This document shows positions 36,941 through 49,678 of a stretch of DNA of 64,000 nt, one piece after another. Position 1 is the first letter of the stretch; every line of letters starts with the position of its first letter. The DNA is from Cymbidium sinense (lineage: Eukaryota; Streptophyta; Magnoliopsida; Asparagales; Orchidaceae). The stretch spans positions 72,560,443-72,624,442 of the forward strand of contig CM038229.1 in the NCBI GenBank assembly GCA_021442155.1, read 5' to 3'. A program made the translations under genes and the position numbers. The notes below the pieces were generated by a model. The model did no database searches. It was given only the letters and a program-made list of their open reading frames with translations, and had not been told where the DNA came from.

Positions 36941-37561
36941 ATGATTTATCCCTGCCTAAGCTATGGGAGATGGAGATCGTACGTCCTCCATGGCTTTATC
37001 CGAGCTCACTTGAGCTTGGATTAGACAGAGATTCAACCCACACCATCAAGAAGCATAGGGAAGAACATCCAATGGTCAAATTTTAATGGGATTACAATTC
37101 CCTTCACAAAAGACCAAGCAATTTTCAATGGAGGCTCGATTTTGAGTCATACCTCGCCAGAGGTTATCACCGGTGCTTCCAACAGAGGAGGTAGCTTCGT
37201 CTAGTGGAGATGAATCTCTGTTGAAAGTTTCAAGCTTCATTTTGAAATTGATCTCTCAATTGACCAAGGCTCCCTCCAATGGCATGCGGCTTTGGTCTAG
37301 GTCTACCTTCTCATGGCTTGTGCTTAGAAAAAGCTTTTGGTGAGCTCGACTTGCCTCCTTGATGGTGCTTGCCAAGTGAATTGAGTTTGATTGAGTATTG
37401 AGTGACTTTGAAATTTCCCTCACCTCCCCTATTCTATCTTTGAAGAAATCTGAGAAGGGGAAATTCAAATGAGCTTGGGAATCCTTGGAGAAGCTTGGAG
37501 AAGCTTGCCTTTGATCCTCTGAGCTCAATCGAAAGCCAAGAAAGTGGATTGAGTGAGAATT

Positions 37562-37589
37562 GGGGGGGGGGGGGGTGTATATCTCCCCC
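37562..37589 (-). promoter_or_regulatory. GATATAC palindrome with G14 expansion, LTR B
   Basis: The G arm of the palindrome seen in LTRs A and D has grown to 14 G, followed by TGTATATCTCCCCC. Confidence 0.5.
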
Positions 37590-38049
37590 TACTTGGATCA
37601 GATGGTCGAGGCTTGCTCTTCTATTTTCATCAAATTGAGGAGATTGAATTGGTTGTTTTGGTTGTTAGGAGTGCCATGTGCTTCAATTTTGGCAAAGGAG
37701 TGGAATGGAGGAGGTGTACATGTGTTAAATGAGTGTGGGAGGTGATCCAAGTGGAGCATTTTGATTGGAGGGGTCAGTTTGGCCTTGGGTTGGGTCATGG
37801 CTAGCCCAAACCCATTGGGTCATGTTCACCACCCTCCTTAGTGTCCATGTGGTCCACTAGGAGGATGTTAACTGGCCATGAGAAGGAATTGACCAAATTC
37901 CATGTAAATTTGGCCATAGGTTACCCTTTGACCTAAGGGTAAAATGGTCATTTAGCTTTAATTTTGATTTCGGTAGATTTGAGATGTTTCAAAAATAGGT
38001 TGGGCCAAATTTCAAGGAATTTGGAGTTGATTTGATATGATTTGGCTCA

Positions 38050-38880
38050 AGTTGACCCATATAGGTCAAAATGGGCCAACTTGGGTCTAGTTGACAATTG
38101 GTCAAATTAGGTCAAACCATGGGTTAGGTAGGTCAAGTTCAAATGAACATTTGGAGTGATTTGGTATCATTGGTTTGATTCAATTTGATTTATATTTGGT
38201 TTTGGTTCATTTAAGTTCACTTAGGTCAAATGGGTCAAGTTGACCAATTTGACCCATTTGACCCAATTGGGTTAAGTCATGGGTTGGTTTAGGCTTGGTT
38301 GATCATTTGAAATATTTTTCAAGCTTTGGTTTCAATCAATTTTGGTTTGGTTAAGTCTCACATTGATTTGACCTTTTAGGTCAAGTTGGGTCATCGGTCA
38401 ATTGGGCTAAGTTGGGTCTAGTTGGTCAGTTAGAGCTTTGGTCAAGTTCAGCAAGTGATTTAGAATGAATTTCACTCATTGGTTGCAATCAATTTGGCTT
38501 AGATCAAGATTTGACTCATTTTAACTTTTTAGGTCAACTAGGGTCAACTTGGACTGGCCAAGGGCTAGCTTAAATTGATGGCTTGATCATGTTCAATCAT
38601 TGATTAAGAACTGGTTTAGATCAATAGTTTCAATCAATTTGGCCTATGGTGTATTTTGGCTTGTTTAGGTTTCATTTGGGTTAAGTGTTGACTTGGTCAA
38701 AGGCTGGGTTTAACTTGGTTTGACCCAATTTGAGTGATTAACCATCCTATGATGATTGTTGCTCACAAAATGAGGCATAGATGGGCTTAGTTCAATCCAA
38801 TTTGGGTAGGATTAGAATTTGGCTCAAAAAGGTGATTTAGGTCACTTTGGGTCTAGTGAGCCTAAGTGGGCAATTGGTTT
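38050..38880 (-). promoter_or_regulatory. W-box-dense block, LTR B
   Basis: Same block of TTGACC/GGTCAA cores as in LTRs A, D and F. Confidence 0.55.
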
Positions 38881-39949
38881 GATCAAGGCTTGATTCAAGT
38901 TTGGATGAACTAACATATGGACTTATGTTGAAATAGAAATCCAATTACAAGTAATTTGGACTCAAATGGGTTTTGATTCATTTGACAATTTCAAGTTCAA
39001 AGGATGAACATGGGTTTGATTTGGGTTGGTTTGATTTTTGTTTGATGATCGAAGTTTATGTTTATATTTGGTTTGTGATTAAAGGATTGATTATTTGGAG
39101 AAAAAATCCAAAGGTTTGAATTTATTTGAGTGTGATTTGGCTAAGTTCAAGATTTGACTTGAAAGGGTTTAGGTTGGATTTAGGTTTGATTTGGATTTGA
39201 GTTTTGAATTTGGTTTTGGGTATTTGAATTTATATTTCATTTATATTTATGAATATAAATAAGAACATAAATGGGTTATGAGAAAATCTTTTGAATTTGG
39301 GGAGATTTGAATTTGGTTTGATCAAGTTCAAGGATTTGGCTTGAAAGAGTTTAGGTTGGATTTAGGTTGGGTTTGGAATTGAGTATTGGATTTAGTTTTG
39401 GTTGTTTGAATTTTAATTTCATTTATATTTATGAATATAAATGAGAATATAAATGGGTTATGAGAAAATCTTTTGAATTTGAAGTGATTTGAGATTGATT
39501 TGAGCTAAGTCCATAAGATGAAATCATAATGGCTAAGGAAAGATTTTTGGATTTAGAATTCAATCATGGGTTTCAATCATTTGATTTGGAATTGATTCAT
39601 GATTTGAGAAAATCCATTGGAAATGATTTGAATTTGAGAAAATCAATTAGGTTGGAATTGATTTAAGGTTTGATTTGGAATTGATTTGAATTTGAAGTTG
39701 GTTTGAATTTGAAGTTTGACTTGAAAGGTGGGAGTAAGGATTTGGTTCAAGCTATAAAGTAGGCAAGTTTTCCTAACACCCCTAAGGCATAACCTACTCC
39801 TATGTACAACTCTTCTAAGTCTTTAGGGTTAGGTTGAGTGTTCACCTAATCACTAGAAGTATCTTAAGACTAAAGAACTCTTAATTTCTAAAGGAGTCCT
39901 ATGTCTAAGATGAAGAAGTTGAAAGCTCACTCCAAAAGTGAGGTCAACA

Positions 39950-42900
39950 AAGAGCGCCCAATAGGTTTCATGTGATTGATAAGGCATATCGCATGTATTG
40001 ATGTTAACCGAGATGATCAACAACATCTGAACGATCACAAACATAAATAGAAATGATCTACTCCTAACCCAAGGTGTAGAAAGAATCAAGATCTTAGTGC
40101 AATGTGACTCTACTCATGTCAAAACACATAAGAGAGTGAAGGAGGAATCCACTAGGGATTGAGTATGTGAACCTTCACTAGGGAAGTAGGTTCAAGTCAT
40201 CCATAGGGGGATGAGAAGTTTGATTTAATTTCCATCTCACTAGGGAGAAATTTGATTTGATTTATTGATTTGTGATTTGGTGCTCCACCCGGGTTGAAAA
40301 TGTGAACTCTCCACTAGGGGAGCAAGTTCAAGTCATCCACTGGGGATAAGTGGTTGTGAAATTCGTTGGGGGATTAGAATTCGAGATCCACTAAAGATGA
40401 AATTGTGAACTCTCCATTAGGAGAGCAAGTTCAAGTTGGATTGAATTAGTTCCACTGAGGGAACTGGAAATATTTGCATCTCACTGAGGAGAGTTTTGAC
40501 TGTTGGATTGTTTGATTTGACTCCACTATGGGAGGAGGGTTGAATTTGTTTCATATTTTAATTTTGAAATTTGAAATGGACCCTGTTGGTTTGCGATGGA
40601 TCGCACTGAGTAGAGGCCATGATGGCCTTGGCCTACTTTAGATTCACCAATCCAAAAGGGTAGTATACCAACCACTTTGTAGGATTATCCAACCAAATGG
40701 GTTGCCTTTCAGTGTGCATCAGTTGTACTAGGAAGAAAGATTGAGTCAATGCCACTGGGGGACTTAAATCAGCTCAAAGATAGTCAAGATTAATTTCATT
40801 TCTTAATTATTTTTGATGGATCCTATCAGTTTGTGATGGACTGCACTAAGTAGTGGCCATGTTGGCCTTAATCTACTTCAAATTTACTAATCCAAAGGGG
40901 TAGTCTACCAACTACATAGTAGGACTATCCAACCAAAGGGATTGCCTTTCAGTTTGCAATGGTCAAATTAAGAAGAAAGGGCAGAGACTCACATCTTCCA
41001 AAATAAAGAACCAATAGGGTGATCGGTTGCTTGTGCAATAAATCAAACCCGACCTATGGTCGACTATTGAGTGAATGACTCTGGGGGACTTAAATCAGCT
41101 CAAAGATAGTCAAAGTCAACTTCATTTTTAATTATTTTTGATGGATCCTAGTGGTTTGTGATGGATTGCATTGAGTAGGGGTCATGTAGGCCTTGGTCTA
41201 GCTCAGATTTACCAATCCAAAGGGAGTAGCTTCCCGGCCGAGGAGAGAACTATCCAACCAAAGGGGTGCTTTTTGATTTGCAGTGATTAATTCAAGGAAT
41301 AAAGCACGGGACTCACATCTTTCCTGAATAAGAGACTATTGAGGTGACACATTAGCAAGGTAACATGTCAACCTAACTTAGGGTTGTCCGTCGATTTGCG
41401 ACAGTCATGCTAGAAAAAATGCGTAGTAAAATTACATCTTCCAAAGCGAGATGACTGTTGGTGTAACCTGTTTGTGGTAAAATAGATTGAACCTGACCTA
41501 AGGGCGACTACGGAGAGAGTGTCGACTTGGGGACTTATCTCAACTCAAGCGTAGTCAGGCAATTCCTATAGGTAGTTCTGCTGACATTGCTCTAAAGATA
41601 AGATGCTTGCTTGGGAAAGGGGCCGCTGGGGGGCTTGAATTCCTAATCCACAAGAGAATAATTTGTTTATTTTGTTTTGTGTGCTTATTTATCATGAACC
41701 CTTTTAGTTTGCAAGAGATCATACTGAGATGGAGCTTAAATTAGCTTAGACCTATCTCAGATTTACTAAAACAATAGAGAATTTGTGCATCTACTAAACA
41801 AATTGTCCAACCACAGGGATGGCTATTAGGAAAGAGGGAATGTCCAATCCAAGAGTAACCCGGGTAGTGTCTAAATGGGGTCACAAAGGATGTGATCTAA
41901 GTAAAATTCCCATAGAGAGAGGGGCCGCCAAGGGTTTTATTCAAAACCCTGAAGAAGATAATGTCTTTAGGTATTCAGTGGCCAACTCAAGGAGAAAGTG
42001 CGGAGACTCACATCTGCCAAGAGTAGTGTATCCACCAAGTGAGTTGCTGTCAACATAGCGAACATCAACCAACCTAAGGTGCCTGTTAGTTTGTAACAAC
42101 TAGCCTAGGAAGAAAGCATCGGGGACTCACATCCTCCTATAGCGGAACTAATTATCAGGATAGTCTATCTTCGGCTCTATAGGTACTATTCAACCTAGGG
42201 TGACTACTAAGTGGATGCCATTGGGGACTTATATCAACTCAAAGTAGTCGAGAGGAAAGGAGCCACTGGGGGACTTATCCTAAGCCTCATATATACTCGA
42301 CCTAGTCAGTGCAAGATGGTTAGTTCAAGAAGAAAGTAAGAAGACTCACATCTTCTTAAACAAAGTCAACATAAGATAGCTTACTGGCTGTGCAGTGAGG
42401 TCTACCAAACTAACAAGGTGCTCGTTGATTTGCAATGGTCAAGTTAGGAAGAAAGCGTGAGGACTCACATCCTCTAAACAAATGATCACTCGGGTGACAT
42501 ACTAGCAAGGTACCATGTCAGCCCAACCTAGAGTAGCTAATAAGTGAGTGCCATAAGGGGCTTGCTCCCACATCAAAATACCCTGAGATAAAAGATATGT
42601 ATTTTTCTTTTTTGTTTGTGTTTTTTTTAGAAGGAATAGGATGCCTCTCAAGTTCTGTTACACCTATCCTAAAACACACTGGGGAATTAATGAAATGATT
42701 CCATGAATTGCAGTTATGATCCCACTAAGAAAGGATGCCGCTTGGGTTCTCTTACACCTAACTTAGTCGAGCTAGTCTAAATAGGGTGCCTCTTGGGTTC
42801 TCTCACATCTATTCTAGTAGCATTGGGAACTTTTGTTTGATTTGTGTTCATGTTGTGAAATAAGGATGGAATGCCTTTTGGGTTCTCTTACACCTACCCT

Positions 42901-42986
42901 AAACACCCCTTCAAATGATGAGAAGATTTTAATGAATTGGAATTAAATTTTATTCTTTTGATGATAATTATTTTCAAACATATTGT
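39950..42986 (-). repeat. Long repeat-rich 3' UTR of pol fragment P
   Basis: Three kilobases downstream of the integrase stop without a credible gene. Four kinds of imperfect repeat follow each other. 40130-40560 repeats a CCACTAGGGGAGCAAGTTCA theme. 40560-41300 has three modules 240-345 bp apart, each with GATGGATCCT then GTGATGGA and GGCCTTGG. 41300-42500 repeats AGGAAGAAAGC followed by GGACTCACATC. 42640-42900 has four ~60-90 bp units with GGGTTCTCTTACACCTA. Repeat-rich 3' UTRs are known in Tat and Ogre elements. Confidence 0.7.
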
Positions 42987-44300
42987 TTATGGGTAATATT
43001 TCTTCAAATAGATCTCATTAATTGGAAGCATAGGGTGTTCCCCTTTACAATCAATAAGCTGATAAGATCTTCCTTAGTAGGCCTTCTCTATGATAAAAGG
43101 GTCTTCCAAAGTGGGTTCAAACTTGCCTCCCATCTTTTGAAGGGCAACAATTGGTCTCCTTAGAACTAGGACAAACTCTCCTACTTGAAATGCTCTAGGC
43201 AGACCAGCTTGTTGTGAGCTTGAATCATTTTGGCCTTGTACAGCTCAAGGTTTTGGCATGCCCGTAGGCGTCTCTCCTCCAAACCTTCAAGATCTGTCAA
43301 CCACAATTTTGCATTTTTCTCTATAGTGATCCTACTACCCATTGCTATCCTTAATGATGGGAGTTAAACTTCTAATGGTAGAACGGCTTCGGACCCATGC
43401 ACTAAGGAGAACGTGGTAGATTGAGTTGGAGTTCTGTATATGGTGCGGTATGCCCACAAAGTTTAAACCAATTTCTCATGCCAATGTCATTTATTATCAT
43501 CAAGTGTCTACTTTAGTATTTGGATGAGAGTTTTGTTGAATGCCTTAGCTAGGCCATTTACCCTAAGATAGTAGATGGTGGTGTATCTCTAATCCATACC
43601 CGTGTCTCCTGGTGAAGCTGCTGATCTTAGTGATCTTGAATGCAATACCATTATTGGATATAATTCATTGAGGCACCCCGAACCTATATACAATATGGTT
43701 CCTGAAAAATTGGAGCACATGTTGAGTTGTGACCTCTCTGAGTGGGATTGCCTCCACCCACTTGGAAAAGTAGGCGCTAAGACACCGATGACCCTTGGAA
43801 GAAGGAAGATCGATCAGACCCACTATGTCGGTACCCCAACACTAAAATGGCCATGAAGCCAATGTAGGATGTAGAATGTTGGGTGGTTGATGTAGGACCA
43901 CACTGTATACCTAACATTGATGGCATCTCCTAGCCACATTCATGCAGTCTGTGATCATCGAAGGCCAGTAGTATCCTAGTCTCTTGATCTTTGCTTTCAT
44001 CTTCAAACCGGATTGATGCGCTCTACATAGACTTGAATGTACCTTAGTCATGATCTTATGAGCTTCGTGTTTATCCAAATAGCGTAACCATATTTTATTA
44101 AAAGACTGTCGGTACAAGGTGACATCCATGAGAGCATAGGAGAGAGCTCTCTGCTTCATCTGATGGGCTTGTGATTTCTCTTGAGGTAATTTGCCGATGT
44201 TTAAGTAATCTATGAATGGTTGCCTCCAGTCCAGCTCCTCATCTTTATTGGCTACAATAACCTCCCCTTCAAAAGAAAGTCTCTTGATGAGTTCAGCATC
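42987..44300 (-). pseudogene. pol: Integrase of fragment P, complete in extent
   Basis: The minus strand runs from the zinc-binding domain (EAHKIMTKVHSSLCRAH, then RRCHQC at 43911-44159) through the core. The C-terminal segments are YRTPTQST, GSEAVLPLEV, KMIQAHNK and KFEPT, then LIDCKGEHPMLPINE and IYLKKYYP, with stop TAA at 42987-42989. The second catalytic Asp reads ISNNG, not ISDNG. The Glu segment reads NGLAKAFNKTL, so that residue is Lys. Two of the three catalytic residues are therefore lost, besides stops and frame shifts. This copy defines the natural end of pol in this lineage. Confidence 0.85.
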
Positions 44301-44399
44301 AATAAGGGATAAGACTTGTCTATTTCAGACCCTTATTGGAATGAATTTATTTTTTGGACATGCAAATTCCTTAGCTAGCATGGACAAACCATCTGCTAC

Positions 44400-44760
44400 T
44401 ACATTTTATCCTTGAGGGACCTTGTAGATGGTGACCTCAAGGATTTAGGCCAATAGCTTCATAGTGTACTTGTAGTAGTGACGAAGCTTAGGTTTGAGAA
44501 CCTTATATGATCCAGCAATCTGGTTGATGACTAACTGAGAATCCTCGTAGATGTTGATGTGTTCGGCACACACTTTAATAGCTACCTCTAGGCCTACAAT
44601 TAAAGCCTTATACTTGGCTTCATTATTGGTGCATTGATTGGAGAGATAGTATGAGAATCTCATCACATCACAGTTTGGAGTTAAGAGAACTATTCCTACC
44701 CCTGGCTTTCCTGGAAGAGTAGATCATGGTTCTTCTCTTTTATGAAAGGAATCCGCACCA
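44400..44760 (-). pseudogene. pol: Second (arch-type) RNase H, fragment P
   Basis: It starts near MYFDGADSF, then GKPGVGIVLL, and MMRFSYYLSNQCTNNEAKYKALI and YEDSQLVINQIAGSYKV (44445-44666). The Asp of DSQLVINQ and the first Glu of NNEA are present. There is a frame break at about 44670-44720. It is a duplicated RNase H in the position that marks the Tat lineage. Confidence 0.83.
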
Positions 44761-45200
44761 TCAAAATACATCTCCCTATAGTGATTGTCAATCTCCCCTA
44801 AGTTCATGATTTGTTCGTCAGGGAGATCGTCACTAAGCGGGGAATCAATAAGAAGTGGGTGTGCTACTAAGAAATCCACTAGTGCTTGTCCTTTTACATC
44901 ATGGAGGGGTATGAATGTAATATCAAACTTTGAGAGAATCATGGACCGACATTCCAACCATCCGGATAACATCGATTGTGTCATGAGATACTGTAGTGGA
45001 TTGGTTCTTGAAATCAAGTTCACCTTATGAGAAAGCATATAGTATCGTAGCTTTTCGAATGCAAATAATAAAGCTAGGTAATGTTTCTCAATAGGTGGGT
45101 AGTTCACTTCAGTAGGGATCAGATGACGGCTGAGGTAGTTGAGAGCACTCTCCTTCCCTTCATCATTGGCTTAGGCCAACAAAGCGATGAGGGAGTCATC
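44724..45200 (-). pseudogene. pol: First RNase H, fragment P
   Basis: NYPPIEKHYLALLFAFEKLR and YYMLSHKVNLISRTNPLQYL lead into LECRSMILSKFDITFIP, then HDVKGQALVDFLVAHP, in one frame at 44724-45107. An upstream broken segment carries LNYLSRHLIPTEV-like text. It is a standard RNase H and tether between RT and the second RNase H. Confidence 0.82.
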
Positions 45201-45957
45201 CAATGCAGTAATGTAAAGAATGAATGGCCTACACGGGATAGGGGCTACTAGAACTGGCGGCTTCACCAAATACTGCTTGATATCTTCAAAGGCATGCTAG
45301 CACTTGTCATCCCACTTAAACTTGGTGTCCTTTTTGACAAGTGCTAAAAATAGTTTGCATCTTCCCGATATATTGGAGATAAAGCGTCTTAGATATGCCA
45401 ACCACCCTTGGAAAGATCTGAGTTGAGTTAAACTTTTGGGAGGTGGCATTTCTAAGATAGCTTTGATCTTCTCTGGGTCTATCTCTATTCCCTAATGTCG
45501 GACAACAAACCTAAGGAACTTCCCCGAAGCTACTCTGAATGCACACTTCAGGGGATTCATTTTGAGGTTATATTGCATTAACAGTTTGAAAACTACTCTC
45601 AAGTCAGAGAGATGGTCTTCCTTTTCTTTGCTTTTGACTACTAAATCATCAATATAACATTCAACTTGATGATGAATGAGTTTGTTGAAGATATGAGTCA
45701 CCACCCTTTGGTATGTAGCACCAGTATTTTTAAGGCCGAAAAGTATGACCTTATAATAATAGATTCTGATTGGGGTTTGAAAAGCAGTGTTTCATTCATC
45801 GTTGGGGGCCATCTTGATTTGGTTATAGCCAGATGACCCATCCATGAAGGATAATACTGCATGAGATGAGGCGATGTCCACCACTAATTCTGGTATAGGA
45901 AAAGGAAACCCATCCTTAGGACATGCCTTATTTAAGTCCTTGAAACTGATGCATATG
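45201..45957 (-). pseudogene. pol: Reverse transcriptase 3' part, fragment P
   Basis: Minus-strand text: FKDLNKACPKDGFPF, SFMDGSSGYNQIKM, then KLIHHQVECYIDDLVVKSK with the YIDD centre (45492-45704), LKMNPLKCAF, and ILEMPPPKSLTQLRSF. The RT is cut at 45957, in the CICVDFRDLN block, by the + LTR F. Upstream RT, PRO and gag are absent. By eye it is closer to the RT of element F (YVDD, shared HHQVEC and LKMNPLKC) than to fragment C. Confidence 0.88.
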
Positions 45958-46319
45958 TGTTGACCTTATTTTTAGAATGAACTCTCAACCCCTCCATCTT
46001 AAACATATGGCTCCTCTTAGACTTTAAGAGTTCCTTAGTCTTAAGACACATCTAGTGATTAGGTGGACACTCAACCTAGCCCTAGAGACTTAGAAGAGTT
46101 AGTCATAGGAATAGGTCATTCCCTAAGGGTGTTAGGAAAATTTCCTACCTTCAGCTTTAACCATTCCTCACTCTCCTTCTTTCAAGTCAAACTCTAAATC
46201 AATTCTATTTATCTCCTCTAAATCCAAATCAATTCTATGATTGACATCCATATGATTGAAATTCATGATTGAAATCTATGATTGAAACCCATGATCGAAA
46301 TATATCAAAATTCTAAGTC

Positions 46320-47200
46320 CTTCCTTTCCCTCCCTTAAGGACTTAACCAAAATTATGATCTAAACCTATTCAAATCTTTGAGATTTTCTTATGATCCATT
46401 TATATTCTCATTTATATTCACATATATAAATGAAATATAAATTCAAACCCATCAAATTAAATTCCAAATTTAAATCCTTGAAATTTTTCTAAGTCCCTTA
46501 GTTTTCCATTAAAGGACTTATCCAAAATCTTGATCAAACCTATTCAAATCCTTGATATTTTCTCAAAACTTATTTATATCCTCATTTATATTCACATATA
46601 TAAATGAAATATAAATATAAATCAATCAAATCAAGTTCTCAAATTAAATCTCCAATTTAAAAATTTCTTAAGTCATTAATTCTCCATTAATGGACTTAGC
46701 CTAAACCTTGATCAAATCAATTCAAACCCAAGGGATTTTCTCAAAACCAATTTATATTCTCATTTATATTCACAATATAAATGAAATATAAATATAAATC
46801 AATTAAAGCAAATCATCAAATTAAATTCCCAATTTAAAAATTCCCTAAGTTCATTAATTCTCCATTAATGGCCTTAGCTTAAATCTTGATCAAACCATAT
46901 CGAAGTCATGAGATTTTCTCATAATTCATTTATATCATCATTTATATTCACATATATAAATGAAATATAAGTATAAATCAATCAAACCAAATTCAATAAT
47001 TCAAACTCTAAACTCCAAAATTCGCCTAAGTCCCTTAAATCCTTCTTAATGGACTTAGCCCAAATCATGATTAAACCACTTCAAATCCTTGAAATTTTCT
47101 AATGATCCATTTATATTCTCATTTATATTCACATATATAAATGAAATATAAATTTAAACAATCAAAACCAATTCCAAAAATCAAACTCAAATCAACTCAA
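46320..47200 (+). repeat. Five-copy ~178 bp tandem repeat in LTR F
   Basis: The TTCACATATATAAATGAAAT core falls at about 46417, 46591, 46766, 46947 and 47127. Each unit also has CTAAGTCC...TTAATGGACTTA text. The core contains TATATAAA, a good plant TATA box, in LTR sense orientation. LTR D has two units, and LTRs A and B about one or two. Confidence 0.75.
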
Positions 47201-47499
47201 AATCTAACCTAAGCCTTTCAAGTCAAAATCTTGAACTTAGCCAAATCAATTTCAAATCAAGCCAAAATCTTAATTTTCTCTCATGATTCAATCAACCCTA
47301 CAATCATGAGCTCATATATAAATCCAAACTTCAATCACTCAATCAAAACCTAGTTCAAAAATCAAAGCCAAAACCCTTTCTTGTTCTTCCTTTAAATATA
47401 AAATTGTCGAATGGATCAAAACCCATTTGACTTCAAACCACTTGTAAATGTATTTATATTTTAATCATAAGTCCATATACAAGATCAATCAACTTCAAA

Positions 47500-48360
47500 T
47501 CAAGCTTTGATCAAGCCATTTGACCCACTTGGGCTCACTTGACCCAAAGTGACCTAAAGTACCCTTATGAGATAAATTTTGATCCTAACCAAAATGGATT
47601 GAACCAAACTCATATATCCCTCTCATCATGATCAACAATTATCATGGGATGATCAGTCAATCAAATTGGCTCAAACCAAGTCAAACCTAAGGGTTGACCA
47701 AGTCAACACTTAGCCCGAACCTAGCCAAATTCCACCATAGGCCAAATTGATTGAAACCATTGATCTAAGTTCAATCATGACTTATGTTTGAACTTGACCA
47801 AGCCAACATTTGAGCCTAACCTTGCCCAATTAGCCACTTGACCCAAGTTGACCCATTTTGACCTATAGGGCCAAAATGGGTCAAAACTTGATCTAAGTCA
47901 AATTGATTCAAACCAATGGGTCAAGTCCATTCCAAATCACTTGTGGAACTTGACCAAAGCCTCAATTGGCCAACTAGACCTAACCTAGCCCAATTGACCT
48001 TAGACCCAACATGACCTAAAGGGGTCATGTTGAGCCAAAATTGAACCTAACCCAAATTGATTGGAAACAAATATACCAATCCACTCCATATGACTAACCT
48101 AACCTAAACCTACCCTTGACCTACAACAAATAAAATAGGTCAACTTGACCATTTGACCTAAATGAAGTCAGATGAGCCAAATCCAAAACTATACCAAACT
48201 GAATCAACTAAAGCCACCAAAACATTTCAACTAGTCGTATGAACTTAACTCAACACTTGGTTTGACCCAATTTGACCTATTGGTCAACTTGGCCCAAGTT
48301 GACCCATTTTGACCTAAATGGGTCAACATGAACCAAACCCTGTCAAATGAATTCCAAATC
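47500..48360 (+). promoter_or_regulatory. W-box-dense block, LTR F
   Basis: Repeated TTGACC and GGTCAA cores, for example the group near 47815-47895 and 48160-48330. Confidence 0.55.
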
Positions 48361-48788
48361 TCATGAAACTTGACCAAACCTAGTTTCTCCACATACCCAA
48401 CATATCTAAAGTGAAAAATAGCTAAATGACCAACCTACCCCTAGGCCATAGAATGAATTTTGGCTTAATCCATGGGTAATTTGGCCATACCCTCTTCACA
48501 TTCACTTAAGGCTTTTCTAAAAGCTCAAGGGGACCTAGTGATGAGTGGTGCACCCAACCCAATGAGTTTGGGTCAGCCCATTTGGTCCCTAGACCAAACC
48601 CGACCCTATGGTCAAAAATTAAAAATTCAAACTCCCTCTCAAGCTCAAATTCAAGCACATGGGAGGTTGCAATCCACTCATTGGCTTAAACTGACCATGT
48701 GTACACTCTTAACTAATCAAAAAACCCTCAACCTATGATCAATTGGATCAAAAATGGCAAGAACATTGTCGGTCATCCTATCCTTTTA

Positions 48789-48806
48789 GGGGGAGATATA
48801 CTCTCC
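48789..48806 (+). promoter_or_regulatory. GATATAC palindrome, LTR F
   Basis: GGGGGAGATATACTCTCC, the sense-strand form, slightly decayed in the right arm. Confidence 0.45.
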
Positions 48807-49429
48807 TTAAATAAACTCAAATGCATCATTCCCTAATTCGATTGAGTGCTAGTGAGACCTAGGAGCCATCAGAGAGTGATAGCAAGCATCCTAGGGATCA
48901 TTCCATTCTTCAATTTCTCAGTTTTCAAATAGTGAAAATAGGGGAAGCCAATTGAATTGCCAAATTTTTTCACACTTCATTTCCTTCCAATTCCTTTTGC
49001 AAGCACACTTAGATGACCAAGTCGAGCTCACCTAAGTTGATTCACAAGTTCTAAAGGGAAGGGAGGATTGAATTGGATCAAAGCCGAGCTTAAGCATTGG
49101 AGGAGGTGACCCATAGGAGGATCCACTCAACCTCAAGTGCTCAAAACTTTAGCAAGGCTTCGTCTCAACTAGATGAAGCTTCTCCAAGGGAATCGAGCAT
49201 CGGTGATCACCTCCGATGATGTATGAGATATTTTGACCATTAAACTCAATGTGGTGTGGAGCTTTGTGAAAGAAATTTTCACCCCATCAATTTTTGACCA
49301 TTGGATTTACCGCTCTCTATCTTTTGATGGTCTGGGTTGAATTTGGTTTGATTTCATGCTATATCGAGCTTGGATCCTCCCCTTGATCATGGACGATCTC
49401 TATTGGTCAAGGGGAAGAACTTTTATAAT

Positions 49430-49678
49430 CTCAGCCTTCTATTCGCATGTTTTAGATGGATGACTGAGATAATTTGACACGTTTAGAAATCCTTTTATCT
49501 GATTTAAAATGCGGGGTGATCCTTAGTCGTCCGATCTTTGATCGGACGATAGAGGATTAAAGCATGTGCGTTGCCACCACCATTTGGGATGTGATGTTTA
49601 AGTGATCCCGTCACGGTACGATGCATGTAAAGCGCATTGACCGCCGCCGCCACACGTCATGTCGTGAGCCAGGGATTA
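49430..49678 (+). promoter_or_regulatory. Three conserved LTR hairpins, LTR F
   Basis: 49430-49468 has arms CTCAGCCTTCTAT/AGATGGATGACTGAG. 49526-49550 has arms GTCGTCCGATC/GATCGGACGAT. About 49604-49678 pairs ATCCCGTCACG with CGTGAGCCAGGGAT and keeps an ACGTCA core. The order is the same as in LTRs A, B and D. Confidence 0.55.

Larger units (their letters stand above)
32355..39949 (-). mobile_element. Giant LTR copy B (7,595 bp)
   Basis: On the minus strand it begins TGTTGACCTCACTTTTGG at 39949 and ends CACCACA at 32355, with a PBS after it, so it is the 5' LTR of element B. It keeps the ~430 bp missing from LTR A. It contains a run of 14 G at 37562-37575. The sequence upstream of it (minus strand) has no polypurine tract, so this is an insertion into the 3' UTR of fragment P and not P's own 3' LTR. 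No gene inside. Confidence 0.9.

Noticed and set aside
39949..39990. LTR B as the natural 3' LTR of pol fragment P
   Set aside because: No polypurine tract precedes the LTR start on the minus strand, and the LTR is followed by its own PBS and leader, so it is the 5' LTR of a separate element.
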